From: Aeromonas sobria
GTDB lineage: Bacteria > Pseudomonadota > Gammaproteobacteria > Enterobacterales > Aeromonadaceae
Direction of reading: 5' to 3'
Assembly: GCF_000820145.1 (NCBI RefSeq)
Contig: NZ_CDBW01000018.1
Span: forward strand, 23,952 to 87,951
DNA: 64,000 bases
The position numbers and the translations under genes were made by a program. Shown here in pieces: positions 53,311 to 62,345 of the stretch (its first letter is position 1; each line of letters opens with the position of its first letter). Below the pieces are notes generated by a model. It was not told the origin of the DNA and made no database searches. It saw only the letters and a list, made by a program, of their open reading frames with translations.

Positions 53311-54552
53311 TCAGTGGCCCAGCTCGCGGGACGGCACCAGACCGCTCGCCCGCCAGGCGGGATAGAGGGTCGCCACCAGACTCATCAGGATGGCGGCGCC
53401 AGTCACAATGAGCAGATCCTGCATATGCAACTCGGTCGGCAGAAAGTCGATAAAATAGATATCCGGATTGAGGAAACGGTGGCCGATCAACCCCTCGATA
53501 AAACTTAAGATCTGGGTCAGCTTGCTGGAGAGCAGCCCACCCAGCAAGGCGCCAAGCAGCGCCCCCGCTACGCCGTTGACCATCCCCTGAATCACGAAGG
53601 TGAGCCGGATCTGGCCGGGGCTCGCCCCCATGGTCTTGAGGATGGCAATCTCGCTGCGTTTCTCGTTCACCGCCATCACCAGAGTAGAGACGATGTTGAA
53701 ACAGGCTACCGCCACTACCATCAGCATCACCACATACATCACGGTACGCACCATCTGGATATCCTGATAGAGGTAGCCCTGGCTGTTCATCCAGCTGCGG
53801 ATATAGACGTGATGGGGGAACTGCTGCGCGGCGGCAACCGTGATCGACTGCGCCTTGAGCACGTCGCTCACCCGCAGACTGAACCCCTCCACGCCGCTGC
53901 CCATGCCAGTGATGGTCTGGGCATCCGCCAGGTGCATAAAGCCGAGCAGCCCGTCGAGTTGACCGCCGATCTCCAGCAGCCCGACTACGGTCAGCGCTTC
54001 CCGTTTGGGATTTTTGATCCCCGCCTGATCGCCCCCTTGCGGCAGCAGCAGGGCGACAGCGTCTCCCAGCTTGACCCCCAGCTTGTCGGCGATGGTCTTG
54101 CCGAGGATCACCCCATGCTCGCCCGGTTGCAGCTCACGCAGGCCACGACCCGTCATGTATTTGCCCGCATCCGACAGATTGGCTTCCAGCTCCGGCAGCA
54201 CGGCGCGCAGTTGCACCCCCTTGAGGGCGGAGCCGTGCTCCAGTAGGCCATTCAAACGGATCACCGGTGCAGCAGCCTCGACACCGGGCTGGGCCAGCAG
54301 ATAGTCCCGCAACCGGGGCCAGTCGGGCAACGGCTGCTCGACCGCATCCAGCTCGCCCTGCGGCACCACAGATAACACCCGATCTTTGAGCTCGCGCTCG
54401 AAACCGTTCATGGCGGAGAGACCCAGGATCAGCGCCATCACCCCAAGGGCAATACCGATCAGGGAGGAGGCGGAGATAAAGGCGATAAACCCGTTGCGAC
54501 GGCGGGAACGGCTGTAACGCAGGCCCAGAAAAAGGGGCAGCGGTTTGAACAT
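53311..54552 (-). CDS. lolE: Lipoprotein-releasing ABC transporter permease LolE
   Basis: A 413-residue FtsX-type permease with four TM segments and a large periplasmic domain between TM1 and TM2. It is half of the LolCDE complex that extracts outer-membrane lipoproteins from the inner membrane. Seen: FLGLRYSRSRRRNGFIAFISASSLIGIALGVMALI, and near the C terminus NEKRSEIAILKTMGASPGQIRLTF. The ATG overlaps the lolD stop (TGATG). It is the last gene of the lolCDE operon. Confidence 0.94.
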   Translation of the reverse strand: MFKPLPLFLGLRYSRSRRRNGFIAFISASSLIGIALGVMALILGLSAMNGFERELKDRVLSVVPQGELDAVEQPLPDWPRLRDYLLAQPGVEAAAPVIRLNGLLEHGSALKGVQLRAVLPELEANLSDAGKYMTGRGLRELQPGEHGVILGKTIADKLGVKLGDAVALLLPQGGDQAGIKNPKREALTVVGLLEIGGQLDGLLGFMHLADAQTITGMGSGVEGFSLRVSDVLKAQSITVAAAQQFPHHVYIRSWMNSQGYLYQDIQMVRTVMYVVMLMVVAVACFNIVSTLVMAVNEKRSEIAILKTMGASPGQIRLTFVIQGMVNGVAGALLGALLGGLLSSKLTQILSFIEGLIGHRFLNPDIYFIDFLPTELHMQDLLIVTGAAILMSLVATLYPAWRASGLVPSRELGH

Positions 54553-55250
54553 CAGGCAACCTCCGCCATCACGCCGCTCACCAGGGTTACCCGGCGATGG
54601 AGCTTGGCCGCCAGACTCAAGTCGTGAGTCACCACCACAAACGCAGTGCCCAGTTCACGATTCAATTCGCACAGCAGTTCATAGACGGCAGTAGCACTGG
54701 CGTGATCCAGATTACCGGTCGGTTCATCCGCCAGCACCAGACTCGGCTCATTGACCAATGCACGGGCAATCGCTACCCGTTGACGTTCGCCACCGGAGAG
54801 CTCGGAGGGACGGTGATCCAAACGATGGGATAGCCCCACTCGCCCCAGCATTTTGGTCGCCTTTTCGGTGGCAACCGCCACCGACTCACCGGCGATCAGC
54901 AGCGGCATGGCGGTATTTTCGAGCGCACTGAACTCGGAGAGCAGGTGGTGGAACTGGTAGACAAACCCCAGCTCGCGGTTGCGAAAGCGCGCCTGAGTAC
55001 GGCTATCCCAGTGGTGGATATCCTCCCCCTTGAAGAGCACAGCGCCGCTGGAAGGGTTATCTAACGCCCCCATCAAGTGCAGCAAGGTGGTCTTGCCGGA
55101 GCCCGAGCTGCCCACTACCGCCAGCATTTCGCCCGGTGCGACGCACAGATCGATCCCCTTGAGCACCTGGGTTTCCAGCTCACCCTCTTGATAGACATGA
55201 TTGAGCGCCTGACAGCGCAGCAGAGGTTCACGGGATACGGCTTCATTCAT
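54552..55250 (-). CDS. lolD: Lipoprotein-releasing ABC transporter ATP-binding protein LolD
   Basis: A 232-residue ATPase (E. coli LolD is 233). Walker A is [18 protein letters not shown] (about 44-61), the LolD motif is [23 protein letters not shown], the ABC signature is [15 protein letters not shown] and Walker B is [12 protein letters not shown]. The family-length start is ATG 55250 with GGAG eight bases upstream. The frame stays open to an ATG at 55367 that overlaps the lolC stop. That start would add 39 Ala/Val/Gly/Asn-rich residues not known in LolD, so the true N terminus is open. Confidence 0.9.
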   Translation of the reverse strand: MNEAVSREPLLRCQALNHVYQEGELETQVLKGIDLCVAPGEMLAVVGSSGSGKTTLLHLMGALDNPSSGAVLFKGEDIHHWDSRTQARFRNRELGFVYQFHHLLSEFSALENTAMPLLIAGESVAVATEKATKMLGRVGLSHRLDHRPSELSGGERQRVAIARALVNEPSLVLADEPTGNLDHASATAVYELLCELNRELGTAFVVVTHDLSLAAKLHRRVTLVSGVMAEVA

Positions 55251-55359
55251 ACAAGGGGCTCCACTTGCCTCAGTAACTACACTGGCACCGGTCACGGCAC
55301 CATTAACAACCCCGGCATTCACACCGGCGCTAACAACAGAAGATGCATTCTTCACCGCA

Positions 55360-56595
55360 TTACTCATAACGCAGTGCCTCGGCCGGTTTGACCCGTGCCG
55401 CACGAACAGCCGGATAGAGCGTGGCACTGAAGCTCAACAGCACGGCGCCCAACAAGATGGTGATGACCTGACTGGGCTCGACGATGACCGGCAAGCCACT
55501 GCCGCCCGCCGCCATATAGAGGTTGAGCCCCACCCCGTTGAGCAGGGGGTTGAGACCCAGGCTGAGCGCAAGACCCGCCAATCCGCCAAACAGGGCACCA
55601 ATCACCCCGCTGGATGCACCGAGTACCATGAAGATCTTGACGATACCGGACTCGCTCATGCCCATGGTGCGCAAAATGGCCACTTCCCCCTCCTTGTCAC
55701 TGACCACCATCACCAGTGCCGAGAGGATATTGAAGGTGGCCACGGCGATGATCAGCACCAGCATCAGCCCCATCATCCGTTTTTCCATGGCCACCGCCTG
55801 GAACAGCTCGCCCCGCTCGCGGCGCCAATCCTGCCACTGCAGCCCGTCGGGCAGCGCAGTTTTGATCACCTCATCGACCGCAAAGGGATCATCGAGCCAG
55901 AGACGAATGCCCCCGACGGTGTCGGTCGGCAGGCGCAACAACCGCTGGGCATCCCCCAACGCAATGAGTGCAATCTGGTTATCCACGTCTGCGCCAACCC
56001 CGAAGATGCCGGAGACGGTAAAGAGACGCTGGGCTGGTACCCGGCCAAACGGCGTAAAACGCGTCGCCTCAGGCACAATCAAGCGCACCTGATCACCAAT
56101 GGAGACATTGAGACGGCGCGCTACCCCCTGCCCCAGCACAATCTGATAGTGACCGGCCTGCAAGGTATCAAGGCGCCCCCCCAGCATCTGGCTGTGAAGA
56201 ATGTCATCCTTGGGCCAGTGGGCGGGGTCAATCCCCTGCACGCTGACCCCGGTCAGCTGGCCGGGGCTTTGCAGCATCCCTTCGCTGTCGAGCATGGGGG
56301 CCGTTGCCACCACATGGGGCAAGGTGGCCAGATCCGGCAAACCTTGCGGATCTGCATCAATGCGGCCGGCCTGATTGGTCACCACCACATGGGGGATCAC
56401 CCCGAGGATGCGCCCCTTGAGCTGCCCTTCGAAACCGTTCATCACCGAAATGACCACCATCAGGGCGGCGACCCCGATGGCAATGCCAAAAGTAGAGAAC
56501 AGGGAGATAAATGAGACGAAGCGATTGCTGCGCTTCGAGCCGGCATAACGCAGGCCGATGGCCAGCGAAAGGGGCTGAAAAAGTCCGGTCTTCAA
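55360..56595 (-). CDS. lolC: Lipoprotein-releasing ABC transporter permease LolC
   Basis: A 411-residue FtsX-type permease, partner of Lol[39 protein letters not shown] opens the protein with TM1, the periplasmic domain spans about 50-270, and [26 protein letters not shown] precedes the last helices. No ATG fits the family N terminus; the TTG at 56595 (giving a Met-Lys-Thr-Gly start) best matches known LolC lengths, although no clear Shine-Dalgarno precedes it. In-frame ATGs farther upstream overlap the divergent PilZ gene. Confidence 0.88.
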   Translation of the reverse strand: MKTGLFQPLSLAIGLRYAGSKRSNRFVSFISLFSTFGIAIGVAALMVVISVMNGFEGQLKGRILGVIPHVVVTNQAGRIDADPQGLPDLATLPHVVATAPMLDSEGMLQSPGQLTGVSVQGIDPAHWPKDDILHSQMLGGRLDTLQAGHYQIVLGQGVARRLNVSIGDQVRLIVPEATRFTPFGRVPAQRLFTVSGIFGVGADVDNQIALIALGDAQRLLRLPTDTVGGIRLWLDDPFAVDEVIKTALPDGLQWQDWRRERGELFQAVAMEKRMMGLMLVLIIAVATFNILSALVMVVSDKEGEVAILRTMGMSESGIVKIFMVLGASSGVIGALFGGLAGLALSLGLNPLLNGVGLNLYMAAGGSGLPVIVEPSQVITILLGAVLLSFSATLYPAVRAARVKPAEALRYE

Positions 56596-56671
56596 GGATA
56601 TGTACGTTGCCAACAAAATAAGATACCGGATAATAAAGGGAAACCGTCCATGACAACAAGGGATAGCCTCC

Positions 56672-57247
56672 ATGCAGGAACAGTTCTTCAGCGTCACTCA
56701 TGCCACGCCGGTCAATGTGATCCCCATGCCGGCCGACTTCCATCTCCCCTCGCTGGCGGAGCTGGATGCTGAGTTACCGGAGCCCTTTCGGATTTCGTCA
56801 TCCATTACATCCATCGATCTGGTGACCACTCGCCTGCTGCGCAATCAAAACGAGTCGATGCACGATCTGATCGAAATCGTCAACCAGCAGTCCCGCAAGA
56901 TCGACCTGATCATGGGATATGTGTTGTCAGTACAGGACCACCCGGAACAACGTTTCTACACCCTGCGCTTTAGCGCGGGCCAGCTCACTTACCTGCATCC
57001 CGCTCATGGCCATGGCGACGTTCCCCGGTTGCAGCAGATCGTGCGGCTCAAAATTTTCTTGCACGATGAAGCGGCCGCCATCTACTGCTATGGCCAGGTA
57101 AAACAGCTCGACCGCAGCGAAAATGGCACCCATGTGCTGCTCGATTATGTGCGGATCCGCGAAGATGACCGTGAACTGCTGGTGCGTGCCAGCCTGCATG
57201 TGCAGTCCAAGCAACTCAAGCTGCGCGCCCAAGAGCGTCAGCGCTAA
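56672..57247 (+). CDS. PilZ-domain-like protein (PlzB-like)
   Basis: A 191-residue cytosolic protein. The N-terminal ~100 residues contain helical VTTRLLRNQNESMHDLIEIV. The C-terminal part (about 95-180) is a beta-rich PilZ-like barrel (SAGQLTYLHPAHG, VRLKIFLHDEAAAIYCYGQVKQLD, VLLDYVRIREDDRELLVRASLHVQSKQLK). The RxxxR and (D/N)xSxxG c-di-GMP motifs are not visible, so ligand binding is doubtful. In Vibrio cholerae the PilZ gene plzB lies at the same place between lolC and mfd. It is 50 bases upstream of mfd. Confidence 0.75.
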   Translation: MQEQFFSVTHATPVNVIPMPADFHLPSLAELDAELPEPFRISSSITSIDLVTTRLLRNQNESMHDLIEIVNQQSRKIDLIMGYVLSVQDHPEQRFYTLRFSAGQLTYLHPAHGHGDVPRLQQIVRLKIFLHDEAAAIYCYGQVKQLDRSENGTHVLLDYVRIREDDRELLVRASLHVQSKQLKLRAQERQR

Positions 57248-57297
57248 CCACAGCGAACGCCAACGATAGATCACGTCAACGTTAAAAGAATCGAACA

Positions 57298-60200
57298 ATG
57301 CCCATAACGCTCCCCGCCTTACCCGCCAAAGCGGGCCAGAAGTTAACCCTCGGCCAGCTGGTCGGCAGCAGCCTCTCGCTGATTGCAGCCCGTCTCACCA
57401 GTGAAGCCAAGGGCCCGGTACTGCTTATCACCGCAGATACCCCGAGTGCCCTGCGCCTTGAGCAGGAGCTACAGTATCTGCTGGCTGAGCAGGACTGTCC
57501 GGTGCTGCTGTTTCCCGACTGGGAAACCCTGCCCTACGACACCTTCTCCCCCCATCAGGACATCATCTCCCAGCGGCTCGAGACCCTCTACAAGCTGCCA
57601 CAGATGAGTAAAGGGGTACTGATCGTCCCCATCTCTACCCTGATGTTGCGCTGCGCGCCCCGGGTCTATCTCGACAAATACAGCCTGGTGGTCAAGGCCG
57701 GGCAGCGCCTCAACCTGCAACAACTGCGGGGGCGGCTGGCCGAAGCGGGCTATGTGGCGGTGGATCAGGTGCTGGAGCATGGCGAATTTGCCGCCCGTGG
57801 CTCCCTGCTCGATCTCTTCCCCATGGGCAGCAACAGCCCCTATCGCATCGACTTCTTTGATGACGAAGTGGACTCCATCCGCCCGTTCGATCCCGAGACC
57901 CAGCGCTCCAGCGAGCCGGTCAAGACCGTCAGCCTGCTGCCTGCCCGGGAGTTCCCCACCGACGAGGCGGCCATCGAACTGTTTCGCGGGCAGTTCCGCG
58001 AGCAGTTCGAGCTGTCGCGGGCCGAGGGTTCCGTCTATCAGGAGGTGAGCAAGGGGCGCTGGCCAGCTGGCATCGAGTATTATCTGCCGCTCTTTTTCAA
58101 CCAGACCGCCAGCCTGTTTGACTATCTGCCACAAAACACCCTGCTGCTCACTGTGGGGGATATCTACCCCGCCGCCCAGCGCTTCTGGAACGACATCGAC
58201 CAGCGCTATGAAGACAGGCGCTGGGACAACACCCGCCCCCTGCTGCCACCGACACAGCTCTATCTGCCGGTAGAGCAGCTGTTTGCCGCCCTCGGCCAAT
58301 ATGGCGCCGTACGGTTGCAAGAAGCCCCTACCGCTGGCGATGCAGGCCAGCACGATCTGCCCATCTCAGCGCTACCCGAGCTGCAACTTGATCACAGCAA
58401 GGAGCAACCGCTGCTGGCGCTGAATCAGTTCCTGCAAGGCTTTGCCGGTCGCACCCTGTTTGCGGTGGAGTCCGAAGGGCGGCGGGAAGTGCTCGGCGAT
58501 CTGCTGGCGCGTATCTCGCTGCAACCCAAAGAGTTCGCCTCGTTAAGAGATTTCATGGCGAGCAAGGCCCGCCACGGTCTGCTGGTGGCGCCGCTGGAGC
58601 GCGGCTTCCGGTGGCAGGAGGCCGGTCAGGATCCATTGGCGCTGATCACCGAGACCGAACTGCTGGGCGGCAAGGTGCGCAGCAAGCGCGCACGGGAGAA
58701 GAGCAAGAACTTAAGCTCTGATGCGGTGATCCGCAACCTCGGCGAGCTGACTCAAGGCCAGCCGGTGGTGCATCTGGATCACGGGGTCGGCCGCTATCTG
58801 GGGCTGGAGACCATCGATGCCGGTGGCCTGCCCACCGAGTTCCTCACCCTCGAATATGCTGGTGGCGACAAGCTGTTCGTGCCGGTCACCAGTTTGCACC
58901 TCATCAGCCGCTACACCGGCTCCGATAACCCGCCCAGCCACAAGCTCGGCGGCGAGGCTTGGGTCAAGGCACGGCGCAAGGCAGCCGAGAAGGTGCGCGA
59001 TGTGGCAGCCGAGCTGCTGGATGTCTATGCCATACGCGCCGCTCGCGCCGGTTTTGCCTTCAAACACGACAAAGAGGCCTATCGCCAGTTTGCCGCCAGC
59101 TTCCCGTTCGAGGAGACCGACGATCAGCTCAACGCCATCAATTCGGTGCTGGGGGACATGTGTCAAGCCAAGAGCATGGATCGACTGGTGTGCGGCGATG
59201 TGGGCTTTGGCAAGACCGAAGTGGCGATGCGTGCCGCCTTCGTGGCCGTCCATGGCGGCAAGCAGGTCGCCGTACTGGTGCCCACCACCCTGCTGGCGCA
59301 ACAGCACTACGACAACTTCCGCGATCGCTTCGCCAACTGGCCGGTGCGGGTCGAGGTGTTGAGCCGCTTCCGCTCCGCCAAGGAGCAGACCAGCGTCTTG
59401 AAAGAGCTGGCGGAGGGCAAGGTGGATATCATCATCGGCACCCACAAGCTGCTCGGCGCCGAGCTCACCTTCAAGGATCTGGGCTTGCTGGTGGTCGATG
59501 AGGAGCACAGATTCGGGGTGCGCCAAAAGGAGAAGATCAAGGCGCTGCGGGCCGATGTGGATATCCTCACCCTTACCGCCACCCCCATTCCGCGCACCCT
59601 CAATATGGCGATGGCGGGGATGCGGGATCTCTCCATCATCGCCACCCCGCCCGCCAAACGGCTCGCCATCAAGACCTTCGTGCGCCAGCACGAACCGGCG
59701 GTGGTACGCGAGGCGGTGCTGCGGGAACTCAAGCGCGGCGGTCAGGTTTACTACCTGCACAACGATGTGGAGAGCATCGAAAAATGCGCCGCCGATCTGG
59801 CGGAGTTGGTACCCGAGGCCCGCATCGGTATCGCCCACGGTCAGATGCGCGAGCGCGACCTTGAGCGGATCATGTCCGACTTCTACCACCAGCGTTTCAA
59901 TCTGCTGGTCTGCACCACCATTATCGAAACCGGCATCGATGTGCCGAGCGCCAACACCATCATCATGGATCGGGCGGATCACTTGGGTCTGGCCCAGTTG
60001 CACCAGTTGCGGGGCCGGGTTGGCCGTTCTCACCATCAGGCCTATGCCTATCTGCTCACACCCCATCCCAAACTGATGAGCAAGGATGCGGTCAAGCGGC
60101 TGGAGGCGATCGCCGCCCTTGAGGATCTCGGCGCCGGTTTTGCGCTGGCGACCCACGATCTGGAAATCCGTGGCGCAGGCGAGCTGCTCGGTGACGATCA

Positions 60201-60756
60201 GAGCGGCCAGATCGAATCGGTCGGCTTCACCCTCTATATGGAGATGCTGGAGCAGGCGGTCGAGGCGCTGAAAAATGGCAAGGAGCCGTCGCTGGAGCAG
60301 CTGATGAGCCAGCACACCGAGGTAGAGCTGCGCCTGCCTGCGCTGTTGCCGGACGACTACATCCCGGACGTCAACATGCGGCTCTCCATGTACAAGCGGA
60401 TCGCCAGCGCGGCGGATGAGCAGGAGCTGCGCGAGTTGAAAGTGGAGCTTATTGACCGTTTTGGCCTGCTGCCCGAGGCGACCAAAACCCTGCTGGAGCT
60501 GGCGGCCTTCCGCCAGCGTGCCACAGCGCTGGGCATTCGCCGGGTAGAGATGAGCGAGCGCGGCGGCTATCTCGACTTCACACAAGAAACCAAGGTCAAT
60601 CCGACCTATCTGGTCAAATTGCTCTCCAGCCAGCCACGGGTCTACAAGATGGACGGGCCGACCCGGCTGCGTTTTCAAATGCCCACCCAGGAGCGCGCCA
60701 TGCGTCTCAAGCTGGTGGATGGCTTGCTGGCAGATCTTGCCAACAACAGCCTGTGA
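57298..60756 (+). CDS. mfd: Transcription-repair coupling factor
   Basis: A 1152-residue DNA translocase that removes RNA polymerase stalled at lesions and recruits UvrA. The N-terminal UvrB-like module has LLFPDWETLPYDTFSPHQDI (about 70-90). The RNA polymerase-interaction domain lies near 485-555 (GQPVVHLDHGVGRYLGL). The RecG-like motor has Walker A GDVGFGKTEVAMRAA (about 635-650), DEEHRFGVRQKE (near 733) and TATPIPRTLNMA. The C-terminal regulatory domain ends the protein. Length is close to E. coli Mfd (1148). Confidence 0.97.
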   Translation: MPITLPALPAKAGQKLTLGQLVGSSLSLIAARLTSEAKGPVLLITADTPSALRLEQELQYLLAEQDCPVLLFPDWETLPYDTFSPHQDIISQRLETLYKLPQMSKGVLIVPISTLMLRCAPRVYLDKYSLVVKAGQRLNLQQLRGRLAEAGYVAVDQVLEHGEFAARGSLLDLFPMGSNSPYRIDFFDDEVDSIRPFDPETQRSSEPVKTVSLLPAREFPTDEAAIELFRGQFREQFELSRAEGSVYQEVSKGRWPAGIEYYLPLFFNQTASLFDYLPQNTLLLTVGDIYPAAQRFWNDIDQRYEDRRWDNTRPLLPPTQLYLPVEQLFAALGQYGAVRLQEAPTAGDAGQHDLPISALPELQLDHSKEQPLLALNQFLQGFAGRTLFAVESEGRREVLGDLLARISLQPKEFASLRDFMASKARHGLLVAPLERGFRWQEAGQDPLALITETELLGGKVRSKRAREKSKNLSSDAVIRNLGELTQGQPVVHLDHGVGRYLGLETIDAGGLPTEFLTLEYAGGDKLFVPVTSLHLISRYTGSDNPPSHKLGGEAWVKARRKAAEKVRDVAAELLDVYAIRAARAGFAFKHDKEAYRQFAASFPFEETDDQLNAINSVLGDMCQAKSMDRLVCGDVGFGKTEVAMRAAFVAVHGGKQVAVLVPTTLLAQQHYDNFRDRFANWPVRVEVLSRFRSAKEQTSVLKELAEGKVDIIIGTHKLLGAELTFKDLGLLVVDEEHRFGVRQKEKIKALRADVDILTLTATPIPRTLNMAMAGMRDLSIIATPPAKRLAIKTFVRQHEPAVVREAVLRELKRGGQVYYLHNDVESIEKCAADLAELVPEARIGIAHGQMRERDLERIMSDFYHQRFNLLVCTTIIETGIDVPSANTIIMDRADHLGLAQLHQLRGRVGRSHHQAYAYLLTPHPKLMSKDAVKRLEAIAALEDLGAGFALATHDLEIRGAGELLGDDQSGQIESVGFTLYMEMLEQAVEALKNGKEPSLEQLMSQHTEVELRLPALLPDDYIPDVNMRLSMYKRIASAADEQELRELKVELIDRFGLLPEATKTLLELAAFRQRATALGIRRVEMSERGGYLDFTQETKVNPTYLVKLLSSQPRVYKMDGPTRLRFQMPTQERAMRLKLVDGLLADLANNSL

Positions 60757-60798
60757 GGGTGAGCCTTGCTGGCAGATAGCCCAGCAAATGAAGCCAAC

Positions 60799-60830
60799 GA
60801 AAACGGGAGCCAAATCGGCTCCCGTTTTAT
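60799..60830 (+). terminator. Rho-independent terminator of mfd
   Basis: Stem ACGGGAGCC/GGCTCCCGT (60803-60825) followed by TTTATT. Confidence 0.88.
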
Positions 60831-60931
60831 TGATGCTGGGGTGTGCTGAGTATGTTGAGTCCGACAACGAGTGTCGTTGTTGGGCCTATCTTCCCTCAGC
60901 CCAACCTGCCCGGCTGATCAGATGGGGACGC

Positions 60932-61966
60932 TCAACCCTGGTTGGCCGGATCCTCGTGAGCCGAAAACTCCCGCATAAAGGCCTCGGCCCGCTCCACCAT
61001 CTTGGTGGAACCGACGAAGTAAGGGGTGCGCTGGTGCAGCGCGGTGGGCTGGATATCCATGATCCGGCCAAAGCCATCTGAGGCTTTTCCGCCCGCCTGC
61101 TCCACCAGAAACGCCATCGGGTTGCACTCATAAAGCAGGCGCAGCTTGCCGTTCGGCGAGTTGGTGCCGGACGGATAGATGTAGATACCGCCCTTGAGCA
61201 GGTTGCGATGGAAATCAGAGACCAGGGACCCGATATAGCGGGAGGTGTAAGGGCGATTGGTCGCCTCGTCGCGCTCCTGACAATATTTCAGGTACTTCTT
61301 CACCCCGTCCGGGAACTTGATGTAATTGCCCTCGTTGAGCGAGTAGATTTTGCCCTCTTCCGGAATGCGGATGTTCTCGTGAGAGAGGCAGAAGCAGCCG
61401 ATGGAAGGATCATAAGTAAAGCCGTTGACACCAAAGCCGGTGGTGTAGACCAGCATGGTGGAGGAGCCATAGACCACATAGCCAGCAGCGACCTGACGGT
61501 TACCCGGTTGCAGGAAGTCTTCCAGGGTCACTGCGCCACCTTGCGGGCTCAAACGGCGGTAGATGGAGAAGATGGTACCGACCGAGACGTTGACATCGAT
61601 GTTGGATGAGCCATCGAGGGGGTCGATCAGCACCACGTATTTGGAATTTTTGGAGAGTGGCGAGTCAAAAGCCACGAAGTCCTCTTCCTCCTCCGAGGCC
61701 ATGCCACACACCTCACCACGGGCCTCAAGTGCTGCCTTGAAGCGCTCGTTGGCATAGACATCCAGCTTCTGCTGCACCTCCCCCTGCACGTTTTCAGCGC
61801 CCATTGAGCCAATAATATCCGCCAGTCCCGCCTTGTTGATCTCCCGGTTCACCACCTTGGCGGCGAGGCGGATCGAACTCAGCAGCGAGGTCAGCTCGCC
61901 AGTCGCGGTAGGGTAGTCCGCCTGCTTTTTGACGATGAACTCACCCATGGTGATCATGTTTCGCAT
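60932..61966 (-). CDS. fbp: Class I fructose-1,6-bisphosphatase
   Basis: A 344-residue gluconeogenic enzyme that makes fructose 6-phosphate from fructose 1,6-bisphosphate. Active-site and metal motifs: [10 protein letters not shown] (about 93-102), [24 protein letters not shown] (the DPLDGSSN metal loop), and substrate-binding [24 protein letters not shown] at the C-terminal end. The start is ATG 61966 with AAGGA six bases upstream; the frame to 62038 lacks support. A LacI/PurR-like operator sits about 30-45 bases upstream of the start. Confidence 0.95.
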   Translation of the reverse strand: MRNMITMGEFIVKKQADYPTATGELTSLLSSIRLAAKVVNREINKAGLADIIGSMGAENVQGEVQQKLDVYANERFKAALEARGEVCGMASEEEEDFVAFDSPLSKNSKYVVLIDPLDGSSNIDVNVSVGTIFSIYRRLSPQGGAVTLEDFLQPGNRQVAAGYVVYGSSTMLVYTTGFGVNGFTYDPSIGCFCLSHENIRIPEEGKIYSLNEGNYIKFPDGVKKYLKYCQERDEATNRPYTSRYIGSLVSDFHRNLLKGGIYIYPSGTNSPNGKLRLLYECNPMAFLVEQAGGKASDGFGRIMDIQPTALHQRTPYFVGSTKMVERAEAFMREFSAHEDPANQG

Positions 61967-61997
61967 TGTTATTCCTTTAGGTCGCATCAGTTGGCTT

Positions 61998-62011
61998 TGA
62001 AAACGTTTGCA
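61998..62011. promoter_or_regulatory. PurR/LacI-family-like operator upstream of fbp
   Basis: TGAAAACGTTTGCA; the reverse complement TGCAAACGTTTTCA carries the core GCAAACGTTTTC of the E. coli PurR box. A related Cra-type site (TGAAACGTTTCA) is the alternative reading. It lies about 30-45 bases before the fbp ATG, where bound protein would block transcription or early elongation. Confidence 0.45.
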
Positions 62012-62089
62012 GGGGTCGGTAAAAAAAACACCGAACACCGACGGCCTTGATTTGTAACCTAATGTAACGCCTGCCTTTGCTTTTTGCAG

Positions 62090-62202
62090 CGAATTAAGCG
62101 GTCTAATAAATCGACGATTTCATCCCTTTTTCGCTCAATAATCCCCTTTAAAAGGTTTCATACGATAACTTAAAGCCGCTTAATTCGTGCAAATAAGCGG
62201 CT
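62090..62202 (+). repeat. Inverted repeats able to form alternative hairpins
   Basis: CGAATTAAGCGG (62090-62101) is the exact reverse complement of CCGCTTAATTCG (62176-62187). AGCCGCTTA (62174-62182) also pairs exactly with TAAGCGGCT (62194-62202). The two pairings share the middle arm and exclude each other. No T run follows either hairpin. Confidence 0.7.
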
Positions 62203-62345
62203 GTATCCCGCGTGATGACTGGCATTCTGCCGCTGGGTAATGCCCCTGCTGACACTTGTTTCCCACTCCTCCCCCCCTTGAGATCCGATTGCCAATACAG
62301 CACACTGATTTCGCTTTGGAAGCAAATAAAACTCAAGGATTATCA

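Larger units (their letters stand above)
61967..62345. other. Divergent regulatory region between fbp and oppA
   Basis: About 380 AT-richer bases with no gene. It contains the LacI/PurR-like operator near 61999-62010 and a set of related inverted repeats (62090-62101, 62174-62187, 62194-62202) that can form alternative hairpins. AAGGA six bases before 62346 serves oppA. Confidence 0.55.

Noticed and set aside
58711..60867. 718-codon open frame antisense to mfd
   Set aside because: Same shadow effect: composition is that of an antisense frame, and mfd is unambiguous.
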